This document shows positions 34,737 to 44,721 of a stretch of DNA of 64,000 bases, one piece after another (position 1 is the stretch's first letter; each line of letters starts with the position of its first letter). The stretch is from Drechslerella dactyloides. Its lineage: Eukaryota; Ascomycota; Orbiliomycetes; Orbiliales; Orbiliaceae. The position numbers and the translations under genes were made by a program. Under the pieces are notes generated by a model that was given only the letters and a program-made list of their open reading frames with translations, was not told the DNA's origin and did no database searches. Where the stretch lies: NCBI GenBank assembly GCA_020064725.1, contig JAGTWJ010000003.1:2480001-2544000 (forward strand). The letters run 5' to 3'.

Positions 34737-36156
34737 GCCGAATAGGCAAAGCCGACGATACGATCGATACCTCCTTCCTGTTTGTGCTTTCTCACGACCG
34801 AAATGATACCAGCGAGCACACACCAAAAAGCATTCGGCAATGGAGTTCTATTTTTATTTCCTTGCTTTGTCCTTGTATCCCGGGTTGTCAGTGCTTTTTG
34901 GAATTTTGTCGTTAATTTTCCTTAGCGTTGGAGTTCCACACGATAATACCATTCGGCAGGTTTTTTTTTCCTTGGGGGTTTATTCTTGGGTCAACTATCT
35001 GAGCATTTTTGGGGGCTGTTTCTTCTGTTTCTCTAGTATAGTGGAGGATTTTCTTGTACGATAATTACAATGGAGGAGTGCACTTTTCCTCCTTATTTTC
35101 TTCAGTACGAGGTTTTCAATATATATCACGTCGTCATCTTCAATTGCAATATCCAACGTAGGCCAAAACACTTAATCCTGGGGCTTGTAAAAGCGCAACA
35201 TGTAGTTTTTGAAGCCGTGATTAATTCGACCTGGTCCTCAATTGCCATTCACGAACGACCCATCTGGCGGAAACAAGGCTGACAGCAAACAGTCCGACGT
35301 ACCTGTGAGTATTTCTCTGGATCCTGGCCTCATGCAGACCTGAAAAACAGGACCGCAGGACCTCACGTGCCCAGCCAAAGCCACACGTACATGTACCACC
35401 GAGAACGGACAGAGTACGTAGACACACATGCATATGCAATGCGCAGTTCGTTCGGCAAGGCACCGTCTCCAAAGTCTGCAGCGCCCGCCTTGCGAACGGC
35501 AGCAGATTCCTGAAGCAACAGCAACTTTGGGACCGCATACGTACCACATTCCCATCCTCTCTCGTGACCAGTTAGTTCTTCGGTTCATTTTCTTTTTTCC
35601 TGCAATTTTTCCATGCGAGGCCGCGACTGGAGTTCCGTGGGTTACCGGCAATTTGGTTCCAGGAGGCAACGTTTGGCTCGGCTCGAGTTCTTGGGGAATG
35701 GCCCCTTCATGCCTGATGACGTGATGTGATAATGCACAGCAGGTAGCCTGTACTTATGCTGTACCTGCGCGCCAGCAGCTGTCCGCCATCTTTCCGACGT
35801 ACCGGTACATTCCATCTACACACCACCACCACAGCACTTCGTCGGCATTCATGCACAGTGGCCGTTTGACCGTCGAGCCTCGACAAGGAACTATTCGTCG
35901 ACCACTAGCCCAATAGGAAGACAAGCCAGCCAAGCCCAGAGACAAGTGCACTGGCCCTCCCCTCCAAATTTGCAAATACGATTGACCGGATCGCTTTTCC
36001 TTTCGAAACGGGACCGCCTTGCCGGCGTTAGAAACCTGCGTCCGGACCAGCGTCCCCGAGACCGCGTTAGGGCCTCCTTTGCGAACCAAGAAAGATGTCC
36101 ACCGTCTTGACTCTAGCATCACGATCAGCGACGCGCGACCGAACGCAGCCCAGGCT

Positions 36157-36175
36157 GAGCGAGCGAGCGAGCGAG
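36157..36175. repeat. (GAGC)n microsatellite
   Basis: Four to five tandem GAGC units. One of at least five loci with the same tetranucleotide in this window. Confidence 0.8.
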
Positions 36176-37313
36176 TCGAGGAATCCTGGTCCGGTCGTGC
36201 GCCCGCGCGCTGCGCTGCTGCCTCCACGTTTCTTGTCAAATAATAAAAAAGGAGGACGCACGCACGCACGCTATTACTCCTTGGTAAAAACTCTCCTTTT
36301 TCTCCGCCGAGCTTGCAAAGATGGAACTGAAACCGCGGATGCCACAGACCACATCCAGACCGCCTTGGGTATTGGCCGGTCTGGGCTGAAATTTCGAAGG
36401 AATCGAAGGGCGAGGTTCTCGACGGCCGGAATCCATGCGACACGCTGATTGGCCGGCGCCGGGGTGGAAAAAGAAAGGAACGGGCGAGGAACGTGGGAAT
36501 TTCGAACAGCCCCGCCTCGATCGATGGATCCAGGTCGCTGGAACCGGTTCCTATTGGCCGCCAGCCTTAGCGGGCGTCCAAGCTCCAGAACCCGCCTCGC
36601 CAAAAAAGAAATACCCACCGACCAAAATACGCTCGACGGGCCCAAAAACGAGGAATCACAAGTATCGAACTAAAAAAAAAAAAAATCCCCTTTTTCCAAT
36701 GACGGGGTCGGGCAACCACCTTCCTAATCCACCCTGTCGCGAGACCCCCGAGCTGGCTGCCCGCCGACTGTCAATTCAAATTAGTCTGCTCTCGTCGACG
36801 CAATGGGGGTAGTAGCGGTGGAGGGCCGGTCGTAACGTCTGCACTAGACCACAATGCAAGCAGCGCACCCGAGACCCGCGAAATAAACTGGAACCGTTTG
36901 TGGGACACTGTCTCTGTCTCTGTCTGCTAGCAGCTAGCTAGCGTGGGGGAGCAGCGAGGGCGAGGCCTCCCCGACTCCGATTATATTAGCTAAGTTGGAA
37001 TTGAGAAGGAAAAAAAATCATCCCTTGCGCCGGCAAAAGTCTATACTGACCAAGTCGTTAGCGAATGTTGGGTCGACCGACGAGAGAGCATGTTGGCACG
37101 AAAGAACCGTTGGGCGGTCCCGAAAGTTTGAAGGAGGCGTCGTCGTCGGGAAATAATGTTAATATACAAGGCGACAAGGACAGGCAAGGCACGACAGCCA
37201 GCCAGCCAGCCAGCTAGACCGACAGACGGGATTCCCAAATGAATGCATGCATGGAGCATGCATTTGCGTTACCTAAGCGCAGTCGCCCGTATCGATCTCC
37301 GTGTCGACGCGGG

Positions 37314-37329
37314 GCGAGCGAGCGAGCGA
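37314..37329. repeat. (GAGC)n microsatellite
   Basis: About four tandem units in the convergent intergenic region. Confidence 0.75.
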
Positions 37330-38340
37330 ACATGCTGCACATGCGGCTGGCGAGTCGAAATTTTTCCAATCGAAAAGTCCAATCCAGTCCAATCGATAGG
37401 CTAGCTGGCGCACGCAACGTCCGGCCGTTCGACGGCAAATTCTGGCCAGCCAGGCTGCTTGCTTACACGGCGCACTCCAATTAGCTGGCTGGCTGGTAGA
37501 CTGCCTGCCGGCTAGTCTGGAATGTCTCGAGTGCATGCATACGAATCAATTGGAGATACTTGCGCGAAACGAAAGCAAGAGTGAGCAAGGTAATATCCGA
37601 TCGCTCAAATGCCGATGCATACCGACCGACACAGATATTTTCAAACGAGGACTAGTCAATCCTGCACTGCACCGCTAGCGCGGGCGTCTGGGGAGGGTGA
37701 ATTAATGGAAGGTCCCACATTCCCCATTCAATTCCAGTTCTTGGATTTGCAATTCGCATTGTTGGCCTTCGTCGCTGGCCTTACCTCGTTGGCTGTTGGA
37801 ATCAATTGCTTCCCAGCTAGCTGTGGAGTTTAAGGTTTTGCGGGGAAAAAAGGACAGCAAAAAAAATGCACATCTGCCTGCATGAATACATGCATCGGAC
37901 AAGCTCCAGACAGGGTATAACTGCCGATTGATCGATAGCACAATTCCCACCCAGGGGGCATGTGTGTATGTATGCCTGAGTGGAGTGATCGTATGCGGAC
38001 AGATCGGCGAGAGCAGGTCACGGGCGTTCGCACAATGCAACGGCGGAGAAACTCGAACGTGAACTGGGTGCCTGAAGACGCGCCAATCGGGTGTACTATT
38101 GATACATGTATATGTCTGTATATGCGGTAATGTTGTACAAGGTGCGCCGTGCGAAGAAGTACATAATACTTCTTAATTCTACAAGTACCTGGACAGCTAG
38201 CCATGCTTCCTTCGGTGGATAAAGTAGCCGCTCGCAGACATAACAATATGTACGACTCTATGTGTTATTTGTATGTATGGAGCAGCACTCAGCCAGCCGA
38301 AAGTTCAGAAATCGCAGACGAAATACCATACCATACCAAT

Positions 38341-38361
38341 CATATCATATCATATCATATC
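38341..38361. repeat. (CATAT)n pentanucleotide repeat
   Basis: Four perfect units, preceded by ACCAT repeats (38322-38340). The tract abuts the E2 stop codon at 38367-38369. Confidence 0.85.
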
Positions 38362-38366
38362 GTACA

Positions 38367-40090
38367 CTATCGCAGTTTGGACACCAGCAGCTCCGGCTCT
38401 TCGCAGTAGCGCTTCACCAGGCTGGCCATCCGCGCCATCGTGCCCCCATCGACGATCCGGTGGTCGGCGGACTGTGATTAACAAATTATCGTCAGCATGG
38501 CTCCGATGAATAGACTCGTACGTTACACAACAACAACAGGGATGGCACCGATTGGACGAATGAGATGAATGCATGAATAATGGATGGGTGAATGGGTGAA
38601 TGGGCGAATGGGATGAATTCAGGTTGTACGCACCCACGAAAAGTTGACGACTGTCTTCGGAACGACAGCGCCATGCTTGTCGAACGCCGGCACGACCTTC
38701 GTGCGCCCGATGCCCATGATGGCAACCTCGCTCGTGACGATGACGGGGGCGACATACGTGCCACCGACGTTACCAATGTTGCTCAGCGTGATCGTGCCAC
38801 CCTTCAGGTCGGCCGCACCCAGCTTGCCGGCGGCCCCGGCGGTCTGCAGGCGGGCGAGCTCGGCTGCGATCTCCATGATGCTGAGCTGCTGGACGTTCTT
38901 GATGTTGGGCACGAGCAGACCCGCGGGCGTGTCCATTGCCACGCCGATGTTGTGCTGCGGCCGCATCACCAGCCGGGGCTTGGTCTCGTCGGCAAAGTCG
39001 AGCCGGCTGTTGATGATGGGGAAGTCGTGGAGGGCGGTGGAGACGGCCTTGATGAAGAAGGGCATGTAGGAGATCTTGCGGACGGGCGGGGGGGAGGCCG
39101 GGTTGGTCGGGACCGCCAGGCTGTGGTTGATGGTATTGCGGAGGGTGACGAGGCGGTCGATGGCGGCCTCGTCCGCGTAGAGGAAGTGCGGGATCGAGAG
39201 GGACTTTGTCATCGTCTTGAACATTTGGTTCTGCACGGGCGTCAGCGGGACGACCGTCTCTTCTTGGAGGGGTGCGGCGGCGGCGGCTGTTGAAGTGGGG
39301 CCGGCGGAGGGGGGTTCGGCGGCGCCCTCGACGTGTCTGGTGACGTCCTCCTTCAAGACCCGGCCGTCCTTGCCGGTCCCCACGATCTGCGTGATATCGA
39401 GGCCCCATTCTCGCACCATCCTGCGGACGGCGGGCGTGGCGAGCGACGTGTGCCTGCCGCTGTTTCCGGCGCGGGTGTCAGCACGGGCTTGCGAAGAAGC
39501 CGCTGGCACCGGTGGGGGAGGGGCATCAGCTACAGCTGCTGGTGCGGAGGAAGCTTCCGGCGACGGCATCGAAGGGGCGCCCTCGGCGTCTTCGGGCATC
39601 TCGGACATGTCAATGTCGACGAGCGGCTTTCCGACGATGGCCATGTCGCCGGCCTCATAGTAGAGCTTCTTGATGACACCATCGTAGCGGGAGGATATCT
39701 ACAATCGCCCGTCAGCATCTCATCCAAAACCGTAATCGCGATTCCAACCAGTCGAGTCGAGTCGACGGATGCCCATCGGAACAAGCTACGCATGCGAAGG
39801 AGATTGAATACCTCAACGGACGCCTTATCGGATTGGACCTCGCAAATGTTGTCGAACTGCTGCACCTTGGCCCCCGGCTGCACGAACCACTGTATGATCT
39901 CGCACTCGCGGATGCCCTCGCCAATGTCGGCCAGCAGGAACGGCTTGACGGCGAATGCGGGCCTCGACGTGTGCAGCGCCGCCGTCCCCGCTGCCACCCT
40001 CCACCTCACTCTCGATTGCCACGTCGTCGTCCGAGCTGTCGTGGCGGCGATGGTACTTCGCGCCCGGTGAAGCAACGGCCGCCGCCACAT
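38367..40090 (-). CDS. branched-chain 2-oxo acid dehydrogenase E2 (dihydrolipoyl acyltransferase), mitochondrial
   Basis: Three exons (39812-40090, 38634-39698, 38367-38471; introns 113 and 162 bp) encode 482 aa. The Arg-rich, acid-poor N-terminus (MWRRPLLHRARSTIAA) suits a mitochondrial targeting peptide. The lipoyl domain reads LLADIGEGIRECEIIQWFV and carries the lipoylation site VQSDKAS (Lys 89). An Ala/Pro hinge leads to the E3/E1-binding domain (about 178-213, LATPAVRRMVREWGLDITQIVGTGKDGRV), then the catalytic acyltransferase domain with HFLYADE and the active-site ADHRIVDGG (His 452, Asp 456). E.CEI.QWFV and HFLYADE point to the branched-chain rather than the pyruvate or oxoglutarate enzyme. 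The reaction passes acyl groups from Val/Leu/Ile oxo acids to CoA. The last intron carries GAATGGGT-type tandem repeats. PEX20 lies 703 bp upstream on the same strand. Confidence 0.93.
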
Positions 40091-40793
40091 GGTCTTGTCC
40101 GTTCAGCTTTTATTGCTTACTTGGCTTGCTTGCTTGCTTGTATGACGGTGCGTCTATGGACGTGGATGTCTTCCCGGTCCGATTCCGACGGAGAGCGAGA
40201 GCGGACGGGGTATTATCTCGTGCAAGCTAGCTGGCGAGCGCGGAGGGACGACAGGTGGGTGAGGAGAGGGGAGAGAAAATTTTGAATGCGCCGCGATCGA
40301 TCGATGCAATTGGAGCCAGGGAATTTCGGAAGGGGAGGGCAGGAACTGGCAGTTTTCGTGTTCCGGGGAAACGAAGCTCATTGCATATGCACCATCGGAA
40401 CATCCGCATCATGGCACCGCTTAACGTCGGCTGCCGCACCGGTCGGGCGCCATCCACCGCGCCGTCCACCCATCACGTGGGCCCGTGCGGCATCGAGGCG
40501 CCGATAACAATAAAAACGAACGAGACTGCGTGTAGGAAATTATATCATGTGCGGTTGTCGCCTACGATTGCGAGAGATGATGTTGTGTGTTTGTGCGCGC
40601 GCGCGCCAATTGTTGCAGTTCCGCCGCATATAGCAAGATGTATATATAAGAAGCAATTCGTGATATCAAACGCCGAAATTTATGCCCCCCCCGTCCGCTC
40701 TGATAAAAATGTGACTCGTCGCCAAACCGGTACTCAGAAGGCAGAAGAAGAAAAAGAACAAGAACGCCATTGCTAGCCCGTGGCATTTCGCTA
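40091..40793. other. intergenic, E2 promoter and PEX20 3' side
   Basis: About 0.7 kb between tandem minus-strand genes. It holds a short GCTT repeat (about 40121-40140) just upstream of the E2 start and a CGCG-rich patch near 40597-40606. No gene. Confidence 0.5.
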
Positions 40794-41924
40794 TCATACA
40801 GGCGCAAACCTCCCCGCATCCACGTCCCCACGCCTCGTCTCGGCCCCGCTATCTGCTGCGCTATACGGGATGTGGGACTCGTCCAGCCGCATCTGCAACC
40901 GAAGACGACAGTTCAGCGGCGGTCCACGCTGACATCGTGACAGGCTCATTTCTATACCTCAACCATCTTGCCGTCTTCGACCTTGACCGTCTTGTCCCGC
41001 AGCTTGCGCATGAGGGCGACGAACTGGCTCTCCTGGAACTTGCGGCTGGTGTCCTGGCTAAGGGTGTCGACGAGCTGGCCGGCTGTGCGAGCTAGCTCGT
41101 CCGCGTCGTGGTCGGGGTCGCGTTTGTCCTCCGCGACCTCTTCCTGCGGGAGTTCTTCCGCGATGTGCGATACGTCTGTTTCTAACAGCGGCTGCGGGAC
41201 TTCTCGTTGCGGGAAGTCCATAATCACGCCACCGTCGAAAGCCTGGGCGGCCGCTGCTTCCTCAAACATCATGTCGAACTCGGCGTCCGTGTAGTTTAGC
41301 TGCTTGCTGTCGGCAGGCTGCTGCTGCTGCGGCTGTAGGGATGGCATGGATTGGAAGGAAGGAGTTTGCAGGTAGGCCGAGTTCATGCCGACGCTGTAGC
41401 TGGCGGTGGGGCCGGGTAGCAGCGTTCCGTGCGAACGCTGCGATCTGAGGGGGGCGGACTGGATTGGAGCCGGGGCGGCGGCCATCTGGGAGAGAAACTC
41501 GGCACCCCAGCCGGAGAGCGCGGGAGTCGCGTGTATTGGCGCAGCGGCGGCGACCGCTGCTGGCGGTGGGGGAGCGGAGATTTGGAGGTTCTGGAAGTCG
41601 GTGGCCCATGGTTGCTGGTGGAGGGCGGGAGGCGCGACGACGGGCTGGAGAGCGGAGGAAGAGGCGGATGGAGAGGAGGAGAGAAACTGGTCGAACTCGA
41701 GGTCGGGCTGGGCGAGGAGGTGCGGCTGGTGGGAGCGGAACTGCTGCGAGGGCGCGTTAGCGGGGTTTGTAGACAAGTTATGGGAGAGTCTGGCTTACGG
41801 AGGAGGGCTGGGGCGAGGAGGAGGGGCGGAAGCGGTCCTGTTGGAGGGATCTGTCGCGGGCGGAGTGGTTCTTGAGCTGCTGCAGGGCGTTTGTGGGCCC
41901 GCACATCGACGACGACGACGCCAT
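40794..41924 (-). CDS. PEX20: peroxin Pex20, PTS2 co-receptor
   Basis: Three exons (41799-41924, 40958-41743, 40794-40892; introns 55 and 65 bp) give 336 aa. The N-terminus MASSSSMCGPTNALQQLKNHSARDRSLQQDRF carries the conserved cysteine (Cys 8) used for ubiquitin-dependent recycling and the Pex20-type GP.NALQ...H...DRSLQQDR block. Two WxxxF motifs, WATDF (88-92) and WGAEF (121-125), are docking motifs of the kind shared with Pex5. The C-terminal part (DELARTAGQLVDTLSQDTSRKFQESQFVALMRKLRD) resembles the segment that cooperates with Pex7. Pex20 helps Pex7 carry PTS2 proteins into peroxisomes in filamentous fungi and replaces yeast Pex18/Pex21. Only the spliced form gives the last 33 residues; reading on without splicing stops at once. 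Confidence 0.93.
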
Positions 41925-42636
41925 AGCGAGTGTCTAGAGAATGAGTACGAGGTAGCCTGTTGTTACCCGGGGTGTAGTGAGCGATGAAGTAACAGGGGAG
42001 AGAGAGAAGAAGAGAGAGCGAGAAGGGAAGGGATGAAGAATATGCATGTGGGATGCGATCCGGGCTCGGCGGCGGGTTTCGGGATGCGAAGTGTGGAAGG
42101 AGAGTAAAAGCCTCGGTTGTTTGGACAGGGATGCGTGGCTGAGAACTGTGGCTGGAGACGGAAATGTGTTGTGGCGTGCCGCATGTGACGCCCGGCTCAA
42201 CACGGCCGACAAACAGAACCAAAGTCACGTGCTTATAGATGTGTTGTCGTGTTGCCGTGTTGTGGTACGAGACTGGTGTTGTGGGCGTGTTGGAGACAAC
42301 GCATGGCGCCCCTGATGGGGGGAAAAGGGCCCGAGCGGGGGGAACGGCGCCAATGACGATACGAGACAGCGGCCAGCGTTGGAACTGAGACGAAAGGAGA
42401 AGAGTGTGCACCGCCCCGATCGTTGATTGGGATCGGATTGCCGTTGGGAGCAGGAGAGATGGCACAAGAGGCGGGCTGCAGGCGCCGGCGCGGTCGTCGT
42501 GGCCCGCCGTCGTAACCGGCTTTTCTGCCTGCGAGATTTGCAGGCCAATGCAACCGGCCGCGGGCTGGAGGCCTGTCTGCCTGCTGGTGCGCCCGCGTAA
42601 TGACCTCCGTAATGCGGTGGGCAGCACAATATGACC

Positions 42637-42703
42637 TCAGCATATCCATATCTCAGCACGTCCACGATCTCAGCATATCCATGATTTCGGCATATCCATG
42701 ATT
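42637..42703. repeat. 17-bp minisatellite, four units (consensus TCAGCATATCCATGATT)
   Basis: Units of 16, 17, 17 and 17 bp differ by a few substitutions, followed by a partial fifth (TCAGCA). It lies in the divergent promoter region. Confidence 0.85.
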
Positions 42704-42716
42704 TCAGCAAGCTTGA

Positions 42717-42742
42717 TCGAACGGATTGGTCGAACGGATTGG
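42717..42742. repeat. 13-bp perfect duplication (TCGAACGGATTGG twice)
   Basis: Two identical units directly follow the 17-bp array; a truncated third (TCGAATTG) follows. Confidence 0.85.
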
Positions 42743-43213
42743 TCGAATTGAACTTTGTGCGTCTGCCCGTCCGTCCATGCAAGCTGTCTCGAGCAGCTGA
42801 GCTCGAGGAAAAAAGGAACGATGGACAGGCGGACAAAAGCGCAACTGTGCTGCGTGTGGACAGCTCCAATGGGTATTCCAATGCAAGATGCAGTCAGTCC
42901 CATGAAGAAGTCCAGGTACCGAGTGGCCCGATGCAGCTACGCGGTGACGTCGGCAGAAAGACGCATGCGGGTCCACGCATGCAATGGTGCTCTTCGTACC
43001 AGGACACGGAGCAGCAGCGACTGGAGCGACAGATTCTGCTCTTCGTCGCAAAGTGGGTCTTCCCTTCTGTGGCCCCCTGAGAATGACAGAAGGGAAGAAA
43101 GAAGTGTGTCGCGAGAGCATGCCTGCCTGAGGCTTGATGAGACCCGAGCCTAGCCCGATGCTTGGTCGATTGAGGCTTTTTTTGGGGAAGCCGCGTTCCA
43201 GAAGGGCGAGCGA

Positions 43214-43220
43214 TGAGTCA
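43214..43220. promoter_or_regulatory. TGAGTCA palindrome, Gcn4/CPC1-type site (distal)
   Basis: A perfect 7-bp Gcn4 recognition element in the context ATGAGTCACC, about 740 bp before the first uORF of the CPC1-type gene. The binding role is inferred from family knowledge. Confidence 0.5.
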
Positions 43221-43735
43221 CCGAAGCATCGTGCATTTCAGCTTGGGGGGCGCCAGAGTGGAATTGGAAGAGTCATACGTGCATGCATGCAGCCCAGCCA
43301 GCGACCGGGGTCATGGCTGCTGCCCGATCTGGCGGGGGCCGGCACGACAAACATCGTTCCACGATACTGTCGAGAACTCGTCAGCACTCGTACCGGTACG
43401 CGGAGAGAGGGAGACATCTACTGACAATGACGAGTATCGACGGTGCTCGTAGAAGAACGTCCGGGAGAGCGTCGGGAGCCGCTGCTGTGCGACCATCATC
43501 GATCGATTGATTGATTGGACGGGTCTGAGATGTGGTATCGAGAGATGTATCTCAAGATGGATCGGGGGATGATTTGGAATGGGCTTGACGGGGCGGAGCA
43601 GGCCCGTTTGTCCGTTTGTCGCGGTACGAAAAGTGGAAATTCCCACTGTGCGGTGTGCCGGGCGGGCAGCCTTGCTGGACCCTTCACCTTGCAACAAAAC
43701 GTCTGTTTGGAAGGGAGAAGTATAAGTATCGGCCG

Positions 43736-43742
43736 TGAGTCA
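43736..43742. promoter_or_regulatory. TGAGTCA palindrome, Gcn4/CPC1-type site (proximal)
   Basis: Second perfect site in nearly the same context (GTGAGTCACC), 10-15 bp after an AT-rich TATAAGTAT element and just upstream of the pyrimidine-rich leader. This is a good position for an activator site in the CPC1 promoter. Autoregulation through such a site is known for Aspergillus cpcA. Confidence 0.6.
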
Positions 43743-43956
43743 CCTTGTTTGGCCGTCGCCTCTCTCCCAGCTACACCAAACTTCTCTTGCTCCACCATCT
43801 CTTCATCATCACCACTTTCAGTCTTCCACTCCCTTCTCTCGCCACAGTCTTCGATTCCAAGACAGCAGAGACAATACAGCAGCTCGTAGTAAGCAGCTTA
43901 GCAGCTTAGTAATAAAGAACACACCTGATCAAGTTCGCCTGGACGGCTCTCCCGCA

Positions 43957-43968
43957 ATGGCCGCTTAA
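43957..43968 (+). CDS. uORF1 of the CPC1-type gene (Met-Ala-Ala-stop)
   Basis: ATG GCC GCT TAA is the only ATG in the 220 bp after the pyrimidine-rich start region. A three-codon first uORF resembles yeast GCN4 uORF1 (also Met-Ala-X-stop), which lets 40S subunits stay on the mRNA and reinitiate. It is in frame with, and separated by TAA from, the long open frame leading into the bZIP protein. Confidence 0.7.
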   Translation: MAA

Positions 43969-44168
43969 CTAGCTCCCGACCTCGAGCTTGCCCCCCTTCT
44001 CCCGCCCGTCGCGATAGCTTCATCCCCCGCCCAAACCTTCTTGCAGGAACCCCCTGCAGCTTCACCCGCCAAAATTCCCCTCTCCGGCGAGTTCTCCGCT
44101 CAATCCTTCAAAATTTCACCCTCAACGGACCCCCCGCGTTTCGCCCAGGCCCAAGAAAATCCGCCAGG

Positions 44169-44369
44169 ATGGCATCCCCAAGCAACCTCCACCGCCTCGC
44201 CCCATTCGCCAGCTCTAGCTGCCCCGCCCCAGACCGCCGCCCAAGCCGCCACGGACGCCGCCGCCCTCTTCACCACCTTCAATCAGGACTTCGAGCTCTT
44301 CGACCAGCCTCAACAGCCCCCGGCGCAGACTTCCCACCGCCTCTCCGTGACTTCTCACGCGATCCCTGA
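44169..44369 (+). CDS. uORF2 of the CPC1-type gene (66 codons)
   Basis: This is the second ATG of the leader, in a different frame from the main ORF, beginning MASPSNLHRLAPF and ending FSRDP. After its stop no ATG occurs in any frame until 44722. A longer inhibitory second uORF is the arrangement known for CPC1/CpcA leaders in Neurospora and Aspergillus. The peptide is Arg/Pro-rich and probably matters little itself. Confidence 0.65.
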   Translation: MASPSNLHRLAPFASSSCPAPDRRPSRHGRRRPLHHLQSGLRALRPASTAPGADFPPPLRDFSRDP

Positions 44370-44721
44370 TCACCATCACCCCTCCGCCGCTTCCATCGGC
44401 GACGCCGTCTTCAATCTAGGTTACACCACCTCTCTGCCCACTTCTCGCAACTGGTCCGCTGCTGCTGCTGCCGTTGGTGCCTCCCCGGCCACTCCAAGCC
44501 AATTGGTCCAGCGTTCCCCCTTCGTGACTTCCGCCGCCGCGCCCGAGTTCAACCCGGCGCTCATCGAAACTCTCTCCGACAACCATCGTATTTCGCTGAT
44601 CAGAGGTAGTTCTCCCCCACGTGCTCCAAACCCCAGTTCCCAAAAATTTACTCCCTCGCGCATCGCTGTCTCTTCCCTCGTCATCGCTTCCCCAGTCGTC
44701 GTCCGTCCTTCCATCGGAGAA

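Larger units (their letters stand above)
34737..38366. other. convergent intergenic region with simple repeats
   Basis: About 3.6 kb between the 3' ends of gluconokinase and the E2 gene. T-rich near 34,840-35,120. It has CGAG microsatellites at 36157-36175 and 37314-37329, GCCA repeats near 37195-37215, and CATAT repeats at 38341-38361. The 229-codon minus frame at 35754-36443 has no early ATG or domain. No gene is supported. Confidence 0.5.
41925..43956. other. divergent intergenic region between PEX20 and the CPC1-type gene
   Basis: About 2 kb of shared upstream DNA. It contains a CT/GA-rich PEX20 leader (41,980-42,060), a 17-bp tandem repeat (42637-42703), a 13-bp duplication (42717-42742), and two TGAGTCA palindromes (43214-43220, 43736-43742). 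A pyrimidine-rich stretch (about 43,745-43,860) probably marks the CPC1 transcript start. Confidence 0.6.

Noticed and set aside
35754..36443. 229-codon minus-strand ORF
   Set aside because: Opens with a GTG, has no ATG until far inside, and no recognisable domain; GC-rich context explains its length.
42111..42116. CCTCGG fatty-acid-response (FarA/FarB-type) site upstream of PEX20
   Set aside because: A single 6-bp match in 2 kb is expected by chance.
41383..42627. 414-codon minus-strand ORF overlapping PEX20
   Set aside because: An out-of-frame shadow of PEX20 exons 1 and 2 plus its CT-rich leader; Pro/Ser/Arg low complexity.
43515..43889. Upstream exon for CPC1 using the GTGAGT at 43735
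   Set aside because: Phases could be made to match an acceptor at 43972, but the donor is part of a TGAGTCA palindrome, the upstream peptide looks noncoding, and the exon would precede the apparent core promoter.
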